A DNA stretch of 64,000 bases, from contig JAZHRO010000012.1 in NCBI GenBank assembly GCA_037157565.1, forward strand, positions 4,614,501 to 4,678,500. The letters run 5' to 3'. Positions 1 through 10,960 of this stretch are shown here, piece after piece. Every line of letters begins with the position of its first letter. Position 1 is the first letter of the stretch. The notes beneath the pieces are model-generated. The model saw only the letters and a program-made list of their open reading frames with translations. It did not search any database and had not been told where the DNA came from. Origin of the DNA: Thalassia testudinum (lineage: Eukaryota; Streptophyta; Magnoliopsida; Alismatales; Hydrocharitaceae). A program made the translations under genes and the position numbers.

Positions 1-201
1 GGTGGGTTCGAATTCAGCATAGTTCGTACATTAGAACAGGTTCAGCGGTGTGGATGGATGGGTTGGGATGGCTGTTTGCAGACGATTTCAAGCTCTGGTA
101 CGGGTACCAGAGGTGGAGTCGGCTGTTCTGATTGACAAACCCTAAAGTGCAATATGAGTTCAGCATAAAAATGTGTCAAGAAAGGTCTCAAGTTTTTCAA
201 A

Positions 202-250
202 ATGACGGGTTGCCTCCCATTAAGCGCTGAGTTTAACGCCATCGGCCGGG
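202..250 (-). other. Post-pol conserved hairpin motif of B1
   Basis: Just after the B1 integrase stop, the minus strand carries a GATGGCGTTAAA block, AGCGCT, and a short stem-loop GGGAGGCAACCC. The same block follows pol in B2 and C, and a decayed version sits in non-autonomous D2. The outer stem pair is T-G here, C-G in B2 and C, and T-A in D2. Confidence 0.7.
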
Positions 251-260
251 TGCAATGAGC

Positions 261-1565
261 TCAGGGAAGATGGAGATTAAAGGATATTTCAGCCAGGTTT
301 GTATCGGTGAGTTCGATGAACAGTTTGAGTTTCTGACCATTCACGATGAAAGGTTATGAATCAAGGCTGAGTTGACTGATTTCGACGGCTCCATTTTCAA
401 AGATTCGTTGGATAAGATATGGTCCAATCCATTTTGATTGGAGTTTGCTTGGGAAGAGTTTCAGTTTGGCATCAAAGAGTAGGACCTTCTGACCAGGATG
501 AAAGATCTTTCTGGATATGTGCTTGTCGTGAAAGGCCTTAACCCTCTCTTTGTAAACTCACGAGTTCTCATATGCGTTATGGCATAGTTCATCAACCTTG
601 CTCATTTGAAGCTTTCTGTGGGTTCCTGCCTTATAAAGATCGAGATTGCAGTTCCGTACTGCCCAATAGGCTTTGTGCTCTAGTTTGACGGGAAGGTGAC
701 ATGCCTTCTCATACACCAACCTGAAAGGAGACATGCCTAATTGGGTTTTGTGGGCAGTCCTATAGGCCCACAAAGATTCCAAAAGTTGGGATGACCAGTC
801 TTTCCTGTTAGGTCGGACAGTGACTTGGAGGATTTTCTTGATCTCCCGATTTGATAACTCAGCTAGACCGTTAGTTTGGGGGTGATAAGGAGTCTAGATT
901 TGATGCGACACCCTGTACTTGGTCATCAGTGATCTGAATTGAGCATTTGTGAAATGGGTCCCTCCATTGGAGATTATGGCATGTGGAATCCCAAACCGAG
1001 AAAAGATGTTCTGATGAATGAATTTGATTACCACCTTATGATTGTTGGTTCGGGTTGGGATGGTTTTGATCCCTTTGGATACGTAGTCAACAGTGAGCAA
1101 AATGTATTCAAAGTCGTCCGAAACAGGGAAAGGTCCCATGAAATCGATCCCCAAGATATCGAAGATTTCGCATACAAGAATCGGCTGTAAAGGCATCATA
1201 TCTCGGTGGCTCATGTTGCCTAAGGTCTGGCAACGAGTGCATGCCTTACAGTGACTGTATGAGTCTTTGAAGATCGTGGGCCAGTAAAAGCTGGATTGGA
1301 GGATTTTTGCTGTGGTTTTATGTCAAGAAAAGTGTCCACCGCAAGCCTGGTCATGGCAGAAGGACAAAATGTCCTAAATTTCCTCTTCCAGAACACACCG
1401 TCTGATAATCTGATAGCACCAATGCGGAAGAGGTACGGGTCTTCCCAAATGTAGTACTTGGCATCAGAAAGCAATTTGTTCTTCTTGGCCTTCGGCCAAT
1501 CGGACGAGATCTGATGTGATGCCAAGTAGTTTACTATATCAGCAAACCATGGAAGTCCCGTACTG
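261..1565 (-). pseudogene. B1 integrase (3' part of pol), degenerate
   Basis: This is the integrase end of the B1 polyprotein: in a live element it joins cDNA to host DNA in the nucleus. The minus strand reads, in order, [15 protein letters not shown], an N-terminal HHCC-type region, [11 protein letters not shown] with the first catalytic Asp, HAIISNGGTHFTN, and [12 protein letters not shown] with the catalytic Glu. The second catalytic Asp is Asn (IISN in place of IISD), a G-to-A change that should abolish catalysis. Frame-breaking stops occur near 890, near 1218 and at ENS-TGA (about 558). The C-terminal tail (RKIFHPGQKVLLFDAKLKLFP) is recognisable down to the terminal stop at 261. The 5' edge is the junction with the E solo LTR. 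Confidence 0.85.
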
Positions 1566-1944
1566 ATAGTTGGCTGGTCGATCTTTCGCTTTAAAGTTGT
1601 TTGTAGTTTAATGTGGTGGAAAAATTGACTAATCAATATTTAACAAGAAATAACCACTCGCAGAGGAGCAGGTCGTATCCACATGGAGGCAATGACGTAT
1701 TAAAATTCGCACCAGTTAAAAACGTTTGTTCGTAGTCAGTTTGGACAAGAATCCGGCCAAGATTGCATTTAGATTAAGGTTTAAGCAAGAAACAATGCTG
1801 AAATGGCAATTATGAGAAACTAGAGAATATTTTCCGCAATGCAGAACCAATAAAATATGATTAAAAAGTGGCAATGGTAGAAAATGTAATTTCTAATTGA
1901 TGGTTTACTGTAGCAAAACAGGGGAATTTTTCCCCTTTGTCTTG

Positions 1945-2470
1945 CGCGACGAGGAGCGGATGGCCGGGCGCGGGAAGCTCGGAGGAGGTCCCTTGGACCA
2001 AGAGCTTCGAATCGGTGGTGGCGGCGAGTCGCGCGGCGGTCGGAGGTGGCCGTACGAGCTCCGGCGGAGGTGGCCGGACGAGCTCCGGCGGAGGTGCTGC
2101 AGCCGGTGAGCTTGCGCGGCTGTTGGCGTGAGATCTGCTCGCGCGCTGCTGGTGGCGGCTCTGCAGGCGCGGGCGGACGGGTCTGCAGGCGCGGCTGCTG
2201 GTCTCGCAAGGGCAGGCGCGAGCGTGCGGGTCTGCAGGCGCGGGGAAGGTGTGCGCTGCAGGCTGAGGAGGGCGTGGGCTGGAGGAGCTGCTGGCGGTTG
2301 GCGTGGGCGCGCAAGCTGCAGGCGCGGGCGTGCGGGTCTGCAGGCTGTGCGCGGGTCTGCAGGCGCGTGGAGAGCGCTGTAGCTAGTGAGCGCGTGGAGA
2401 TGGGCGCGGTTGGAAGGTGGCGTGGGCTGGTCTGCAGGCGTTGTTGGAGGATGCTGCGGGCGTAGGAGCA
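1945..2470. repeat. GC-rich degenerate tandem repeats inside the E solo LTR
   Basis: Imperfect units around GGGTCTGCAGGCGCG recur at least five times, with AGCTCCGGCGGAGGTGG repeats at the left edge. The long open frames here on both strands are Arg/Ala/Gly-rich translations of the repeat and are not genes. Confidence 0.75.
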
Positions 2471-2579
2471 TGTGCGTTTGGAGGGTGCAGCAGGCTGAGG
2501 AAGACGTGGCTGTTGGAGGTGAGCGGGTGGAGGGCGTTGCGTGGAGAGCGGGTGCGGGTGGAGGTGAGTGGGTAGCTTC

Positions 2580-2607
2580 AGACGTCTGGGAAATTTCCCA
2601 GACGTCT
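2580..2607. repeat. Perfect 28-bp palindrome with AGACGTCT ends
   Basis: Each arm is AGACGTCTGGGAAA, followed directly by its reverse complement. The equivalent place in the E2 LTR (61992-62019) keeps both AGACGTCTGGG arms with a non-palindromic centre. Confidence 0.85.
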
Positions 2608-3280
2608 TAAGTTACTGAAAGGGTGGCTGAATCAGTAGCTCGGTGGTGGTGGTCGGCGACGACGGCGAGGGAGATGCACGCTAAGGTGCTCACGGTGATG
2701 CAGCGAGCTCCGGATGGCGGTGTGGCCTGTCACACCACACGCCCACGGTGATGGAGACTCGTCGCCACAATAGAGGCCGGTAGTGTGGAGTGGAAGAGAG
2801 AAGTTCTCTCTGCACAGTGGTGGGTCGGTGGCGGAGGCCTCCCGAGCTCGGCTGCCTCCCTCCTTTTGTAGTGGCCTGCACAAGTTTGAAATCAGCCGCC
2901 CGACCAGATCCACCACATCCGCTCCCCCTTGAATGGGTCTTCACTGCGGCCGTTCGACGTTGGAGCGGCAACAGCCGTTCCTGCAAGGAGAAGAGTAAAG
3001 AAAATAATGTTAAAATATTAGGGTCATTTATATACAGACCCTCAACTTCTATGTTAATGAAAACAATGTACCTAATTGGTTGTCTAATTAGATGAATGCT
3101 ATTCTAAGCTAATTCTAAATGCACTTAAGATATGAATGCAATGTATGGATTATGTAATTAAATTAAAACTATGAATTAATCTATTTACATCCTAATTTAT
3201 GCTAAATAAATGTTAGAATTAACCTAATGTGTAGGCACTTAAATACTTAAATAGCCCACAACTATGGGCTAATCAATAGT

Positions 3281-5014
3281 CAGGAGGTGCTCATCGGGAA
3301 AATGTTCCGTAATGGTCCAGAAGGGTTGATAATGTCAGAAGGAAGGCGGGACAAGTGATCAGCTACCACGTTCTATTTTCCTACCTTGTCGCGAATCTCA
3401 AGGTTAAATTCTTGCAACAGCAAGATCCAACGGCTTAGTCGAGGTTTCGTGTCCTTCTTAGCAAGGAGGTGCCTCATAGCAGTACGATCTGAGTAAATGA
3501 TAACACAAGAGCCCAAAAGATATGATCTAAACTTTTCCAGGGCAAATACTACGGCTAGCAACTCTTTCTCAGTAACTATGTAATTACGCTGAGCCTCGTC
3601 AAGTGTCTTGCTAGCGTAGTAGATGACCATGGGTTTCCCGTCAATTTTCTTCCCAAGCACCGCACCTACAGCATAAGATGCATTGCACATGATCTCAAAA
3701 GGTTGAGACCACTTAGGGGACTATAGGATAGGTGCTTGGGTAACTCGATCACGTAGGGTCTCAAATGCCTAAGTGCACCCCTTGGAGATTTTAAAGGGGA
3801 CATCCTTAGATAATAGATTAGTCAGGGGATGCACGATCTTCGAGAAATCGGGAATGAATCGACGGTAAAAACCGACATGCCCCAGAAAGGAACGGATGTC
3901 TTTGATCGAGCTAGGTATCGGAAGTTTGGAAATCAGATTCACCTTGGCTCGATCAACCTGGATGCCCTTTTTAGAGATAAGATGTCCTAGGACAATTCCT
4001 TCAGGCACCATGAAGTGGCTCTTTTCCCAGGAAAGAACCAGATTCATGCCAATGCATCACCTGAGGATTTGGACCAAGTGCAGGAGGTAATTATCAAATG
4101 ATTCACCAAAAATTGAGAAGTCATCCATGAAAACTTCTAGATATTCACCTACCATATCTGAGAATATGGCAAGCATGCACCGCTGAAAAGTGGCTGGTGC
4201 ATTGCAGAGACCGAACGGCATCCTTTGAAATGCGTACGTCCCAAAGGGGCAGGTGAAAGTGGTCTTCTCTTGGTCTTCAGGATGGATTGCCACCTGGTTG
4301 TAACCGGAGTACCCATCCAAAAAGCAGAAGAATCAATTTCCCACTAGTTTCTCGAGGATTTGATCAATAAACAGTAGTGGGAAATGATCCTTCTTCGTGG
4401 AGGAATTGAGTCTTCTATAATCAATGCAGACTCTCCATGAGTTTGCTAAACGGGTCGGTATAGTTTCTCCGATTTTAGTCATGATGACGGTGAGCCCTGC
4501 CTTCTTAGGCACAACCTGTATTGTACTCACCCACCAGCTGTCGGAGATTGGGTAGATGATCCCTTCATCTAACCACTTGATGATCTCCTTTTTCATGACC
4601 TACAGATTAGGATTCAGACGTTTCTGCATTTCGCGGGATGGTTGTGAGCCCTCCTCAGTATAGATGTGATGCGTACAATATGAGGGGCTGATGCTAGTCA
4701 GATCATTGAGAGTCCATCTAATGGCTCTTCGATGCTGTTGGAGAACGGAAATCAAACGGGATTCCTGATCAGGTGTGAGTTTGGAGTTGATAATCATAGG
4801 AACGTCTGATTGGAACCCAAAAAGATGTACTTTAGATGATCAGGAAGAGGCTTTAGTTCCATAATAGGGTTGTCAGTAGCAGTGGGTGGTTCAGGGTGGG
4901 TATCGGGAGCAAAGGACGGAGCTATGAATGAATCTAGGTTAGGTTTAGACTCCTCTAATTGCGGCTTTTGATCTTCTTGTGGTTGATTGGGGATAGTCGG
5001 GTGGTCCTTGATAT
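3281..5014 (-). pseudogene. B1 reverse transcriptase and RNase H, degenerate
   Basis: This middle part of B1 pol would copy element RNA into DNA in cytoplasmic particles. On the minus strand: the PR-RT linker (DHLKYIFLGSNQT), the RT N-terminus ([18 protein letters not shown]), [35 protein letters not shown], the catalytic FMDD (near 4125), [17 protein letters not shown], and then RNase H with the [20 protein letters not shown] block and IIYSDRT. A 1-nt loss near 4797 shifts frame. In-frame stops near 4600, 4331, 4056 and 3768 mostly replace Gln or Arg codons seen in element C, which fits C-to-T decay. It is cut on the 5' side by the F solo LTR and on the 3' side by the E solo LTR. A stop also sits at the RNase H-IN join (about 3378), where C has one too. 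Confidence 0.9.
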
Positions 5015-5326
5015 GCAGGTGATTGTACAGCAAAAATACACCAATAAATATGCCATCTTGTGTTATTTCCTAGCACTACCATTGCATCTTATGTAGCAAT
5101 AGTGGCATTTGTACACAGACACATGCATGCTTTTCTTTTAAAAGAGGGGAGGAGTGTGAATAATTGGCCATCTAATTACCATCTTCATCAAGGGCTGCAT
5201 TGCAAATTCACCACTTTCATTTTTTTATTTTGACTTTGAATTCTTCTCCCTTGCGTGGCTGCAGGGCATGCACCTCTTCGCACCACTCCTCTGCCAGCAG
5301 CATGGCTATGGCATGCCTTCTTCTTC

Positions 5327-5335
5327 TTTATAAGG
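5327..5335 (+). promoter_or_regulatory. TATA box of F LTR
   Basis: TTTATAAGG, about 300 bp into the LTR, in the usual U3 position. Confidence 0.55.
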
Positions 5336-6154
5336 CCTTGTCCTCTCCCTTGCGCAAGTGAGCCTAAACAAACACCACCTTCAGACACTGTCCTCCACCG
5401 TCAGGCCAACCTCCTCCCCTCTCCCTCTCCATACGCAGTATCTCTTCACACTGAAGAGACACACTGCGGATAGGAGATAGCTCACAGTGGTCCCACAACC
5501 ACCACTGTGAGTTCCACCACCGCCCAGCTCCTTCAAGAGTAGGTGGGCGTGGTGGGTTCACCTTCTATTTTCATTGCTGGAAGCCCTCACCGCCATTGCT
5601 AGAGCTTCAAGGTTAGAAGCTCCTTCAGCATGCGCACCAGCCTGCAGTAGCTGCCGGTCACCGCACACATGCCAGTACGCCTCCGCAGCTCTTTCCACGC
5701 ACACAGGCAGTTTCCAGCCCGCTCGCACAAGCGAAATCAGCCGCTATCGGTTGGCAGACCTCGCACGCACTGTAGCGCACTGTAGCGCGTGGTCTGTGCG
5801 ACACTGTAGCCACCGGCTCGCTTCTCACTTAACCGGTGGCAACGCGCTCTCTCTCCTCGCCCGTTACCCGCGCCAACCGGTCGCCCGCGTCAGCGCTTGC
5901 GCCCGCACTCACCCGCGCTCACTCCGGCCTGCAGCGCTGCACGCTGCGCTACGCAGTGCGCTACGTTGCACTCTCTCTCGCCCACGCCCGCACTCGCCCG
6001 CTCCTGCGTGCCCGTGCGCAGCCCTTGTGCTCCTGCATGTGCCCTGTCCGCCAGACGACTTAACTCTGCTCTCTCTCTCTCACACTCACCCGCCAGCAAA
6101 CACACCCATACTCATACACACACACACTCACACACTCACTTGTACACACCTACA

Positions 6155-6428
6155 CATACATACATACATATATATATATATATCCACTCACTTATATACC
6201 TAAATAAATAAATAAATATATATATATATATATGCATACATACATACATATACATATATACATAGTCATACCTATACAACTATATATAAATCTATATACA
6301 TACATATATATATATTTATACATATATACATATATACATACTTATATACATATATATCTATATATATATACATATATATATAAACATATACATATACATA
6401 TATTACTATATATATATATCTATATAGT

Positions 6429-6460
<32 letters not shown>

Positions 6461-6560
6461 CACGTATATATATATCTATATATATATATACACAACTACA
6501 TATATACCTATATAGTTATAACCCTATCTATATATATACATATATATATATATTTACATA
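6155..6560. repeat. TA/CATA-rich microsatellite
   Basis: About 400 bp of (TA)n with CATA and TACA interruptions lie inside the F solo LTR, preceded by a CA/CT-rich run. The Ile/Tyr-rich open frame across it is a translation of the repeat. Confidence 0.9.
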
Positions 6561-7364
6561 CACATCGCCTACCCATATCCATACGCCCTTGCACTAGTCA
6601 CTCCACCGTGCATTATATCGAGGGAATATCTGCATCAGTTGCTGATATTCCCCGATACCCACGTAAAGCAAGCGCCTACGCATGAATTCCCACACATCCG
6701 TCCTACACTCTACGTGACACTTTGTCTTGTTGGTTGCGTCTTACTAGACGTGGACCAACTCGATACTGTGCTACACTCCATTTTCACTTCCACCACTACC
6801 CTTATATATAATATATACATATCTATATATATAGAGACTGTATTTATTATATTAAGCTAAAGTATTCCTTTCTCTACAAGCAACCTACCTTTTTTTTATT
6901 TCTCTTTTGTTTCCTGCTATTTGAAAAGGATAAAAAAAAAATAGTAATAGAGAAAAGATGATTCTTGTCTTGCAGGTACTTGGCCTTACGAATAGTAGGA
7001 CCAGTTTTTTTGGAAACCCTAAGTTGGCTCAAAGCCAAGTTTTGGCTCAAAGCCAAGAACTTGATTTTGAGGGTGTGCCTCAAGGACAATATAATCAACA
7101 GAAAAATCTTAAATAGAAAAAAAAATAAAAACATAATAAACGCACGGAAGAGATACATTCTAGGAAAGGCGTAGAAACTTCTTCACCTTTAATTCCCGCC
7201 TCCCTGAGATCGACCCTAGGCCTAAAAGTGACCAAGATAAAATTAAGTAGGCTAGGTTAAAAGATTTTGTGAAAGATGGTTAGACTCGATTAGGTTAACC
7301 ACTATACTAACTTCAACGATAATTTCACCATATTAACACAACCTATTCAAGTTTTACCAGTAGG

Positions 7365-7988
7365 TCGTCAACCACAGACTCGATATCGCATATTTGCTCT
7401 ATAACTTCGCAATTAATTCCTTGTTGGGCCTTGAAGATATCGATTTTCAGTGTTTTGTTCCCGAACTTTAGTTCAATTTGGCCCTAGTAGTGGCCAGAAA
7501 AGGTCTCCCCAGTATAATCGATGTATTCTTCATATCTCAGGAGCATCCATGTCCAAGATGATAAAATCTACTGGGAAATAGAAATCCCATACCCTAACTC
7601 TGATGTCCTCAAGAATTCCTTTGGGTGACTTGATGGATCAATCTACTAACTGCAATGTCATCTCGGTCGGTTTAAGCTCAGATTCTTCAAGGTGTTCAAG
7701 TAGGGATGTAGGTATAAGGTTTATGGAGGCTCCTAGATCCAGCAATGCTCTTTCGAATTGGATATCACCAATGGTACAGGAAGTTAGGGGAGTGCCTGGG
7801 TCTCTTGCCTTAGGTGGAAGCTTACTTAGAAGGATAGAGTTGGCTTGCTCTGACAATATGATAGGGTGTCCATCTTTGGTTCACGGCTTACGCTTAGGTG
7901 TGCATATGCTTTTCAAAAATCGTGCATATGCTTTTCAGAAATCGTGCATATGCTAGTATGTGGCGGATTGCATCCATCAAGGGGATGT
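7365..7988 (-). pseudogene. B1 aspartic protease region, degenerate
   Basis: This is the retropepsin part of the B1 polyprotein, which would cut Gag-Pol during particle maturation. The minus strand reads SEQANSILLSKLPPKARDPG, an ALLDLGASINLIP active site (catalytic Asp in DLGAS), and a KGILED...DFYFPVDFIILDMDAPE tail, as in C. A stop follows TLQLVD (near 7637) and the ILGRPF segment is frameshifted. Upstream, a 22-bp tandem duplication (7901-7944) shifts the gag-PR linker. The F solo LTR truncates the 3' side. Confidence 0.85.
7901..7954. repeat. 22-bp tandem duplication in B1 gag-PR linker
   Basis: Units at 7901-7922 and 7923-7944 differ by one base, and a third partial unit runs to 7954. 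The repeated segment encodes the YARFLK part of the conserved linker. Because 22 is not a multiple of three, it breaks the frame. Confidence 0.9.
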
Positions 7989-9827
7989 TTATTTGGACCT
8001 GCTCAGGTCCTCCTCAAGAGCCATGGGTTTGGTTTTCCTCTTTCCCTTGGTCAAGGCCTCAGGAAATGGAACCTTTGATGGTTCCTCTAGAATTGGCTCA
8101 GGCTCTTGATTTGGGACGGGTGTGTCCTGTAAAACCAATCTAGGGTTAGGGTTTGTGTTACTAGGCTGACAGTGGCTTGGGTAAGGTGGGTTCTGTGTTG
8201 CTTTGCCACTTTGAGTAGTAACAGAATTTAGTCCCGCCTGGTTCTGGTTTGGTGTGGGCAAAATAGGTGGCTGCTGCTGGTAACCCGTGTATGATGTCGA
8301 AGCTTCCAACCCATCAGGTGATGGAGCAGAAGGGGCTTGATAAACGTAGTGTGCTTGGCCCTAAGTTGGGTTCATAATGCGCCTTTGGTTCGGCACGTTA
8401 TCGGGATTGGGTAGAGGTTGCGAAGGGAGTGCACCATGTTGGTGGGGATTTGCCATCTGAGCGAGTTGATTGAGAACCTCTGTGATCTCATCTATGTGCT
8501 GTTTCTGCATTGATGCATTCGTCTTCTAAATGTAAGCCAGAGTTTGAAGGATAAGAGTCATTTGATCTCCGTAAGTTGGCCCAGATTGGTAGGTATGGTT
8601 GGGCCGAGGCTTAGGCGGCTGATATGGATGAGGAGCTTGTGGACAGGACTGATATGGTGGTCTTTGATTCTGATTATTTCCCGCCCACGTGAAATTAGGA
8701 TGATTTCACCATCCAGGGTTATAGGTATTAGAGAAAGGATCGTTCTGGATGGTGTTGAGGTCTACGTAGGTCCGAGGGACCTCAGAAAAATCACAATACG
8801 AGGTTTCAGAGTTCCCTCAACTAGAGTAGGTTGATCTGGAGTTTCCTCCGTATCTAGAATCAGATGGGGGTGGATACGAGTCCATCCCCTGAGAAGATCT
8901 ATGATAGATGTTGTGCACAGCCTCCTTACCAGAGGGTGGTTGTGCAAATGGGTTTTGCGTAGAGGTGGCTCACTGCAAATGTCGAGTTAGCTCATCCACC
9001 TTCTTCTCAATAATAGAGACCTTGTCCAATCGACTGGACATCAATTCCAGGTCGACGGAAGAGAACAGGCCCTACGTCTCATGTGCTCCCCTAGGATTCG
9101 TCAATGCACAGGCAGTCGTCCAGTCGAACATGCCCATGGATTCATTGTTGATGGAGTCTCGCACATATTTTTGAGAATCTCCCACACGGTGTCTTCATGT
9201 TGAACCATGATATTTCCTCCATAGGTTGCATTGACGAAAAGTTGGATATCTTCACGGAGTCCCTGGTAAAAAGACTGGACTTGTTCCTATTTAGGAACTC
9301 CATGATGGGGGCACTTTTACATGAGATCCAGAAAATGATCCCATGCCTCATGAAGTGGTTCTTCTGCCTGTTGCGTGAAGTGCGTGATCTGGTGCCGTAA
9401 AGCGTTCGTCCGACCAACTGGGAAGAACTTTTTCTGAAATTCGGATTGTAGTTCAACCCATGTGTTGATTGGACCAGTGAGCAGCTTTGTCCATGAGAGA
9501 GAAGGAGAACATTTTCATGAGTAGAATATCCTGATTTTGCGCATCTGACCCGAAGGTTTGGGCTAGATAGTTAAGTTGTTTGATGTGCTGGAAAGGATCC
9601 TTGGAATTGAGCCCATGGAATTTTGGAATAGCATGAATCATATTGGGCTTGAGTTTAGTGTCAGGACCTCCAGCTGAGATTTGGACTCAAAGTTCGATTG
9701 CCACCGCAGCGGGATTGTAATGATCTCGCATCATAGGACGCTGCGGTGGATTCATATAGGATTGAAATAGGTCATTGAGTTGCTGAACCTGATTTTCGAG
9801 GTTGTTATCTCCTGCTAGTTGTTCCAT
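7989..9827 (-). pseudogene. B1 gag, degenerate
   Basis: Gag forms the cytoplasmic particle that packages element RNA. From the ATG at 9827 (MEQLAGDNNLENQVQQLNDL) the minus strand shows a coiled-coil-like N-terminus, PMMRDHYNPAAVAIE, the Athila gag core (MIHAIPKFHGLNSKDPFQHI...ILLMKMFSFSLMDKAAHW), KCPHHGV and NIMVQHEDTVWEIL, a DELTRHLQ coiled coil, and a Pro/Asn/Gln-rich C-terminus ending PFPEALTKGKRKTKP. A TGA interrupts it near 9685 (C and B2 have Arg), about 16 bp are missing after AAHW near 9470, and more stops and shifts follow. An open frame continues upstream to 10169 with an S/P-rich segment also seen in C and B2, so the true start is uncertain. Confidence 0.85.
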
Positions 9828-10942
9828 GATGATGGAAGAAGGAGAGTTTGGTTCAGATGAATCAGAGGAGATGTCTATGTGATGGGGTTGTTGCACAAAC
9901 ACGGAGGTCGAGGCTTGGCCTTGACGAGAATGAATAGCTAACCGAGGCCTCAAGGGTGGTCTTAAGGACCTCCTCCCAAATATGCATCGATGGACTGGAC
10001 GAGAATAGCAGGTGCTGGACCCAATCAAGACACCCAAAAAATTTTGGATGACTATAGAGGTTCGGGGCAGATGGTACCCCTTAGTCAGAAAGCTGTCCAC
10101 TTGTGAATTACCTGGGTAGCCAGAGAGGGAGAGCCATGTGAAGACGTCTAGACGGTAGAGCGTCCCCACGAGTTACAGGGTTTCCCCCACCCAACCTCTC
10201 TTGTCACTGATGGTCTAGGTAGACCAGAATGGAGACTTGACCTCTTAAGTCTACCAATTTTAATTAAGAGCAACGGTGCTTAGGATTTCACTTGAACTTT
10301 TAAGATGTGTTGAGTGCAAAAAGTGACCTAATTTAAAGATTGGTTGACCCAACAAGGTGGGTCAACTTCACCTGTATTGTCCTTTTGAGAAGCTCAGGTC
10401 CATCTTTTAGTGTTCAAATGAATTTAAGAGCCTGATTTTTAGGGTTTTGCTTGAATAGACCAGTTCAATCAAGGCTTAGGCACACATTGTTTGGAAAGAT
10501 CAATTCTTGATTAAGAAAGTGTGTCTCTAAAATCCTAAATTGGAATCCTTAATTAGCGCTAATTTGGTCCAATTTAATTTGTCAAAATGTGGTACCTAGA
10601 GCTCAAACAAGAATGTGATAGCCCTAGATACCTTAAGTTTCAAGTTGGTGCACAGATTAGGGTCTAGATGGTGTTGAAAAAGAAATGTATCAAATCAGGA
10701 AACTTGTTGATTACGCTAAGAATGAAATGCAAGTAGCCCTAATTGATTTTTTTTTTCTTAATTTTTTTCAGATTCAGGGGCTTAGGAAAGAGAGTAGCTA
10801 TAAGTTACCTGCCCCTAGCATGTTTGATGTGTGGCTGATCTTTCATCACTGAGTCTCTCCTGAAACAATATCACAACAAAGAGATAAGGCAAGTTAATAC
10901 CAAATCAGGAATTGCAATCGAGAGTTCTAAATTGCCCGTTGC
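9828..10942 (-). other. B1 leader between PBS and gag
   Basis: This roughly 1.1-kb leader aligns by eye with those of B2 (29734-30682) and C (39636-49248 minus D2). It contains a perfect 8-bp stem (GTTGACCC...GGGTCAAC, 10343-10366), a GGGGGAAACCCTGTAAC block (near 10190) and a GTGTCTTGATTGGGTCCAGC block. No convincing gene lies in it apart from the possible N-terminal extension of gag. Confidence 0.7.
10343..10366 (-). other. Leader stem-loop of B1
   Basis: The arms GTTGACCC and GGGTCAAC enclose an 8-nt loop. The counterparts in B2 and C keep seven stem pairs with different loop sequences. This is a candidate RNA dimerisation or packaging hairpin, by inference. Confidence 0.6.
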
Positions 10943-10960
10943 TCCCCGGCAACAGTGCCA
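10943..10960 (-). other. Primer-binding site, tRNA-Asp (B1)
   Basis: The minus strand reads TGGCACTGTTGCCGGGGA, complementary except for two bases to the 3' end of plant tRNA-Asp(GUC). It starts 3 nt after the LTR end. Confidence 0.93.

Larger units (their letters stand above)
1571..3275 (-). mobile_element. Solo LTR, family E, inserted in B1 pol
   Basis: On the minus strand it starts TGATTAGCCCATAG and ends in CA, and its ends match the E2 5' LTR at 61339-63117 (shared start, and a shared near-end stretch with ATTGATTAGTC followed by TTTCCACCAC). It is flanked by an identical 5-bp TSD, ATAGT on the plus strand (1566-1570 and 3276-3280), and nothing internal is present, so it is a solo LTR left by LTR-LTR recombination. 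The middle (about 1945-2470) is very GC- and CpG-rich with repeated GGGTCTGCAGGCGCG units. A perfect 28-bp palindrome lies at 2580-2607. Confidence 0.92.
5020..7359 (+). mobile_element. Solo LTR, family F, inserted in B1 pol
   Basis: The insertion begins TGATTGTACAGC and ends TTTTACCA, so it has TG...CA ends, and it is flanked by GCAGG (5015-5019) and GTAGG (7360-7364), a TSD with one difference. It interrupts B1 exactly between protease and RT; the pol reading resumes on the other side. It has a TATA box at 5327-5335, a CpG-rich stretch (about 5620-6060), a long TA-rich microsatellite, and a U5-like end containing CTCCCTGAGATCGACCCTAG, a motif other Athila LTRs here carry near their 3' ends. 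No internal domain is present. No second copy of the family occurs in the window, and strand is inferred from the TATA and the U5-like motif. Confidence 0.82.

Noticed and set aside
1820..2471. Several overlapping long frames on both strands
   Set aside because: GC-rich repeats of the E solo LTR keep all frames open.
5574..6203. 209-codon frame rich in Arg, Ser, Ala, His and Thr
   Set aside because: Lies in a CpG-rich stretch running into a CA repeat inside a solo LTR; no domain, and overlapping frames are open in the same region.
6232..6597. 121-codon Ile/Tyr-rich frame
   Set aside because: Translation of a TA-rich microsatellite.
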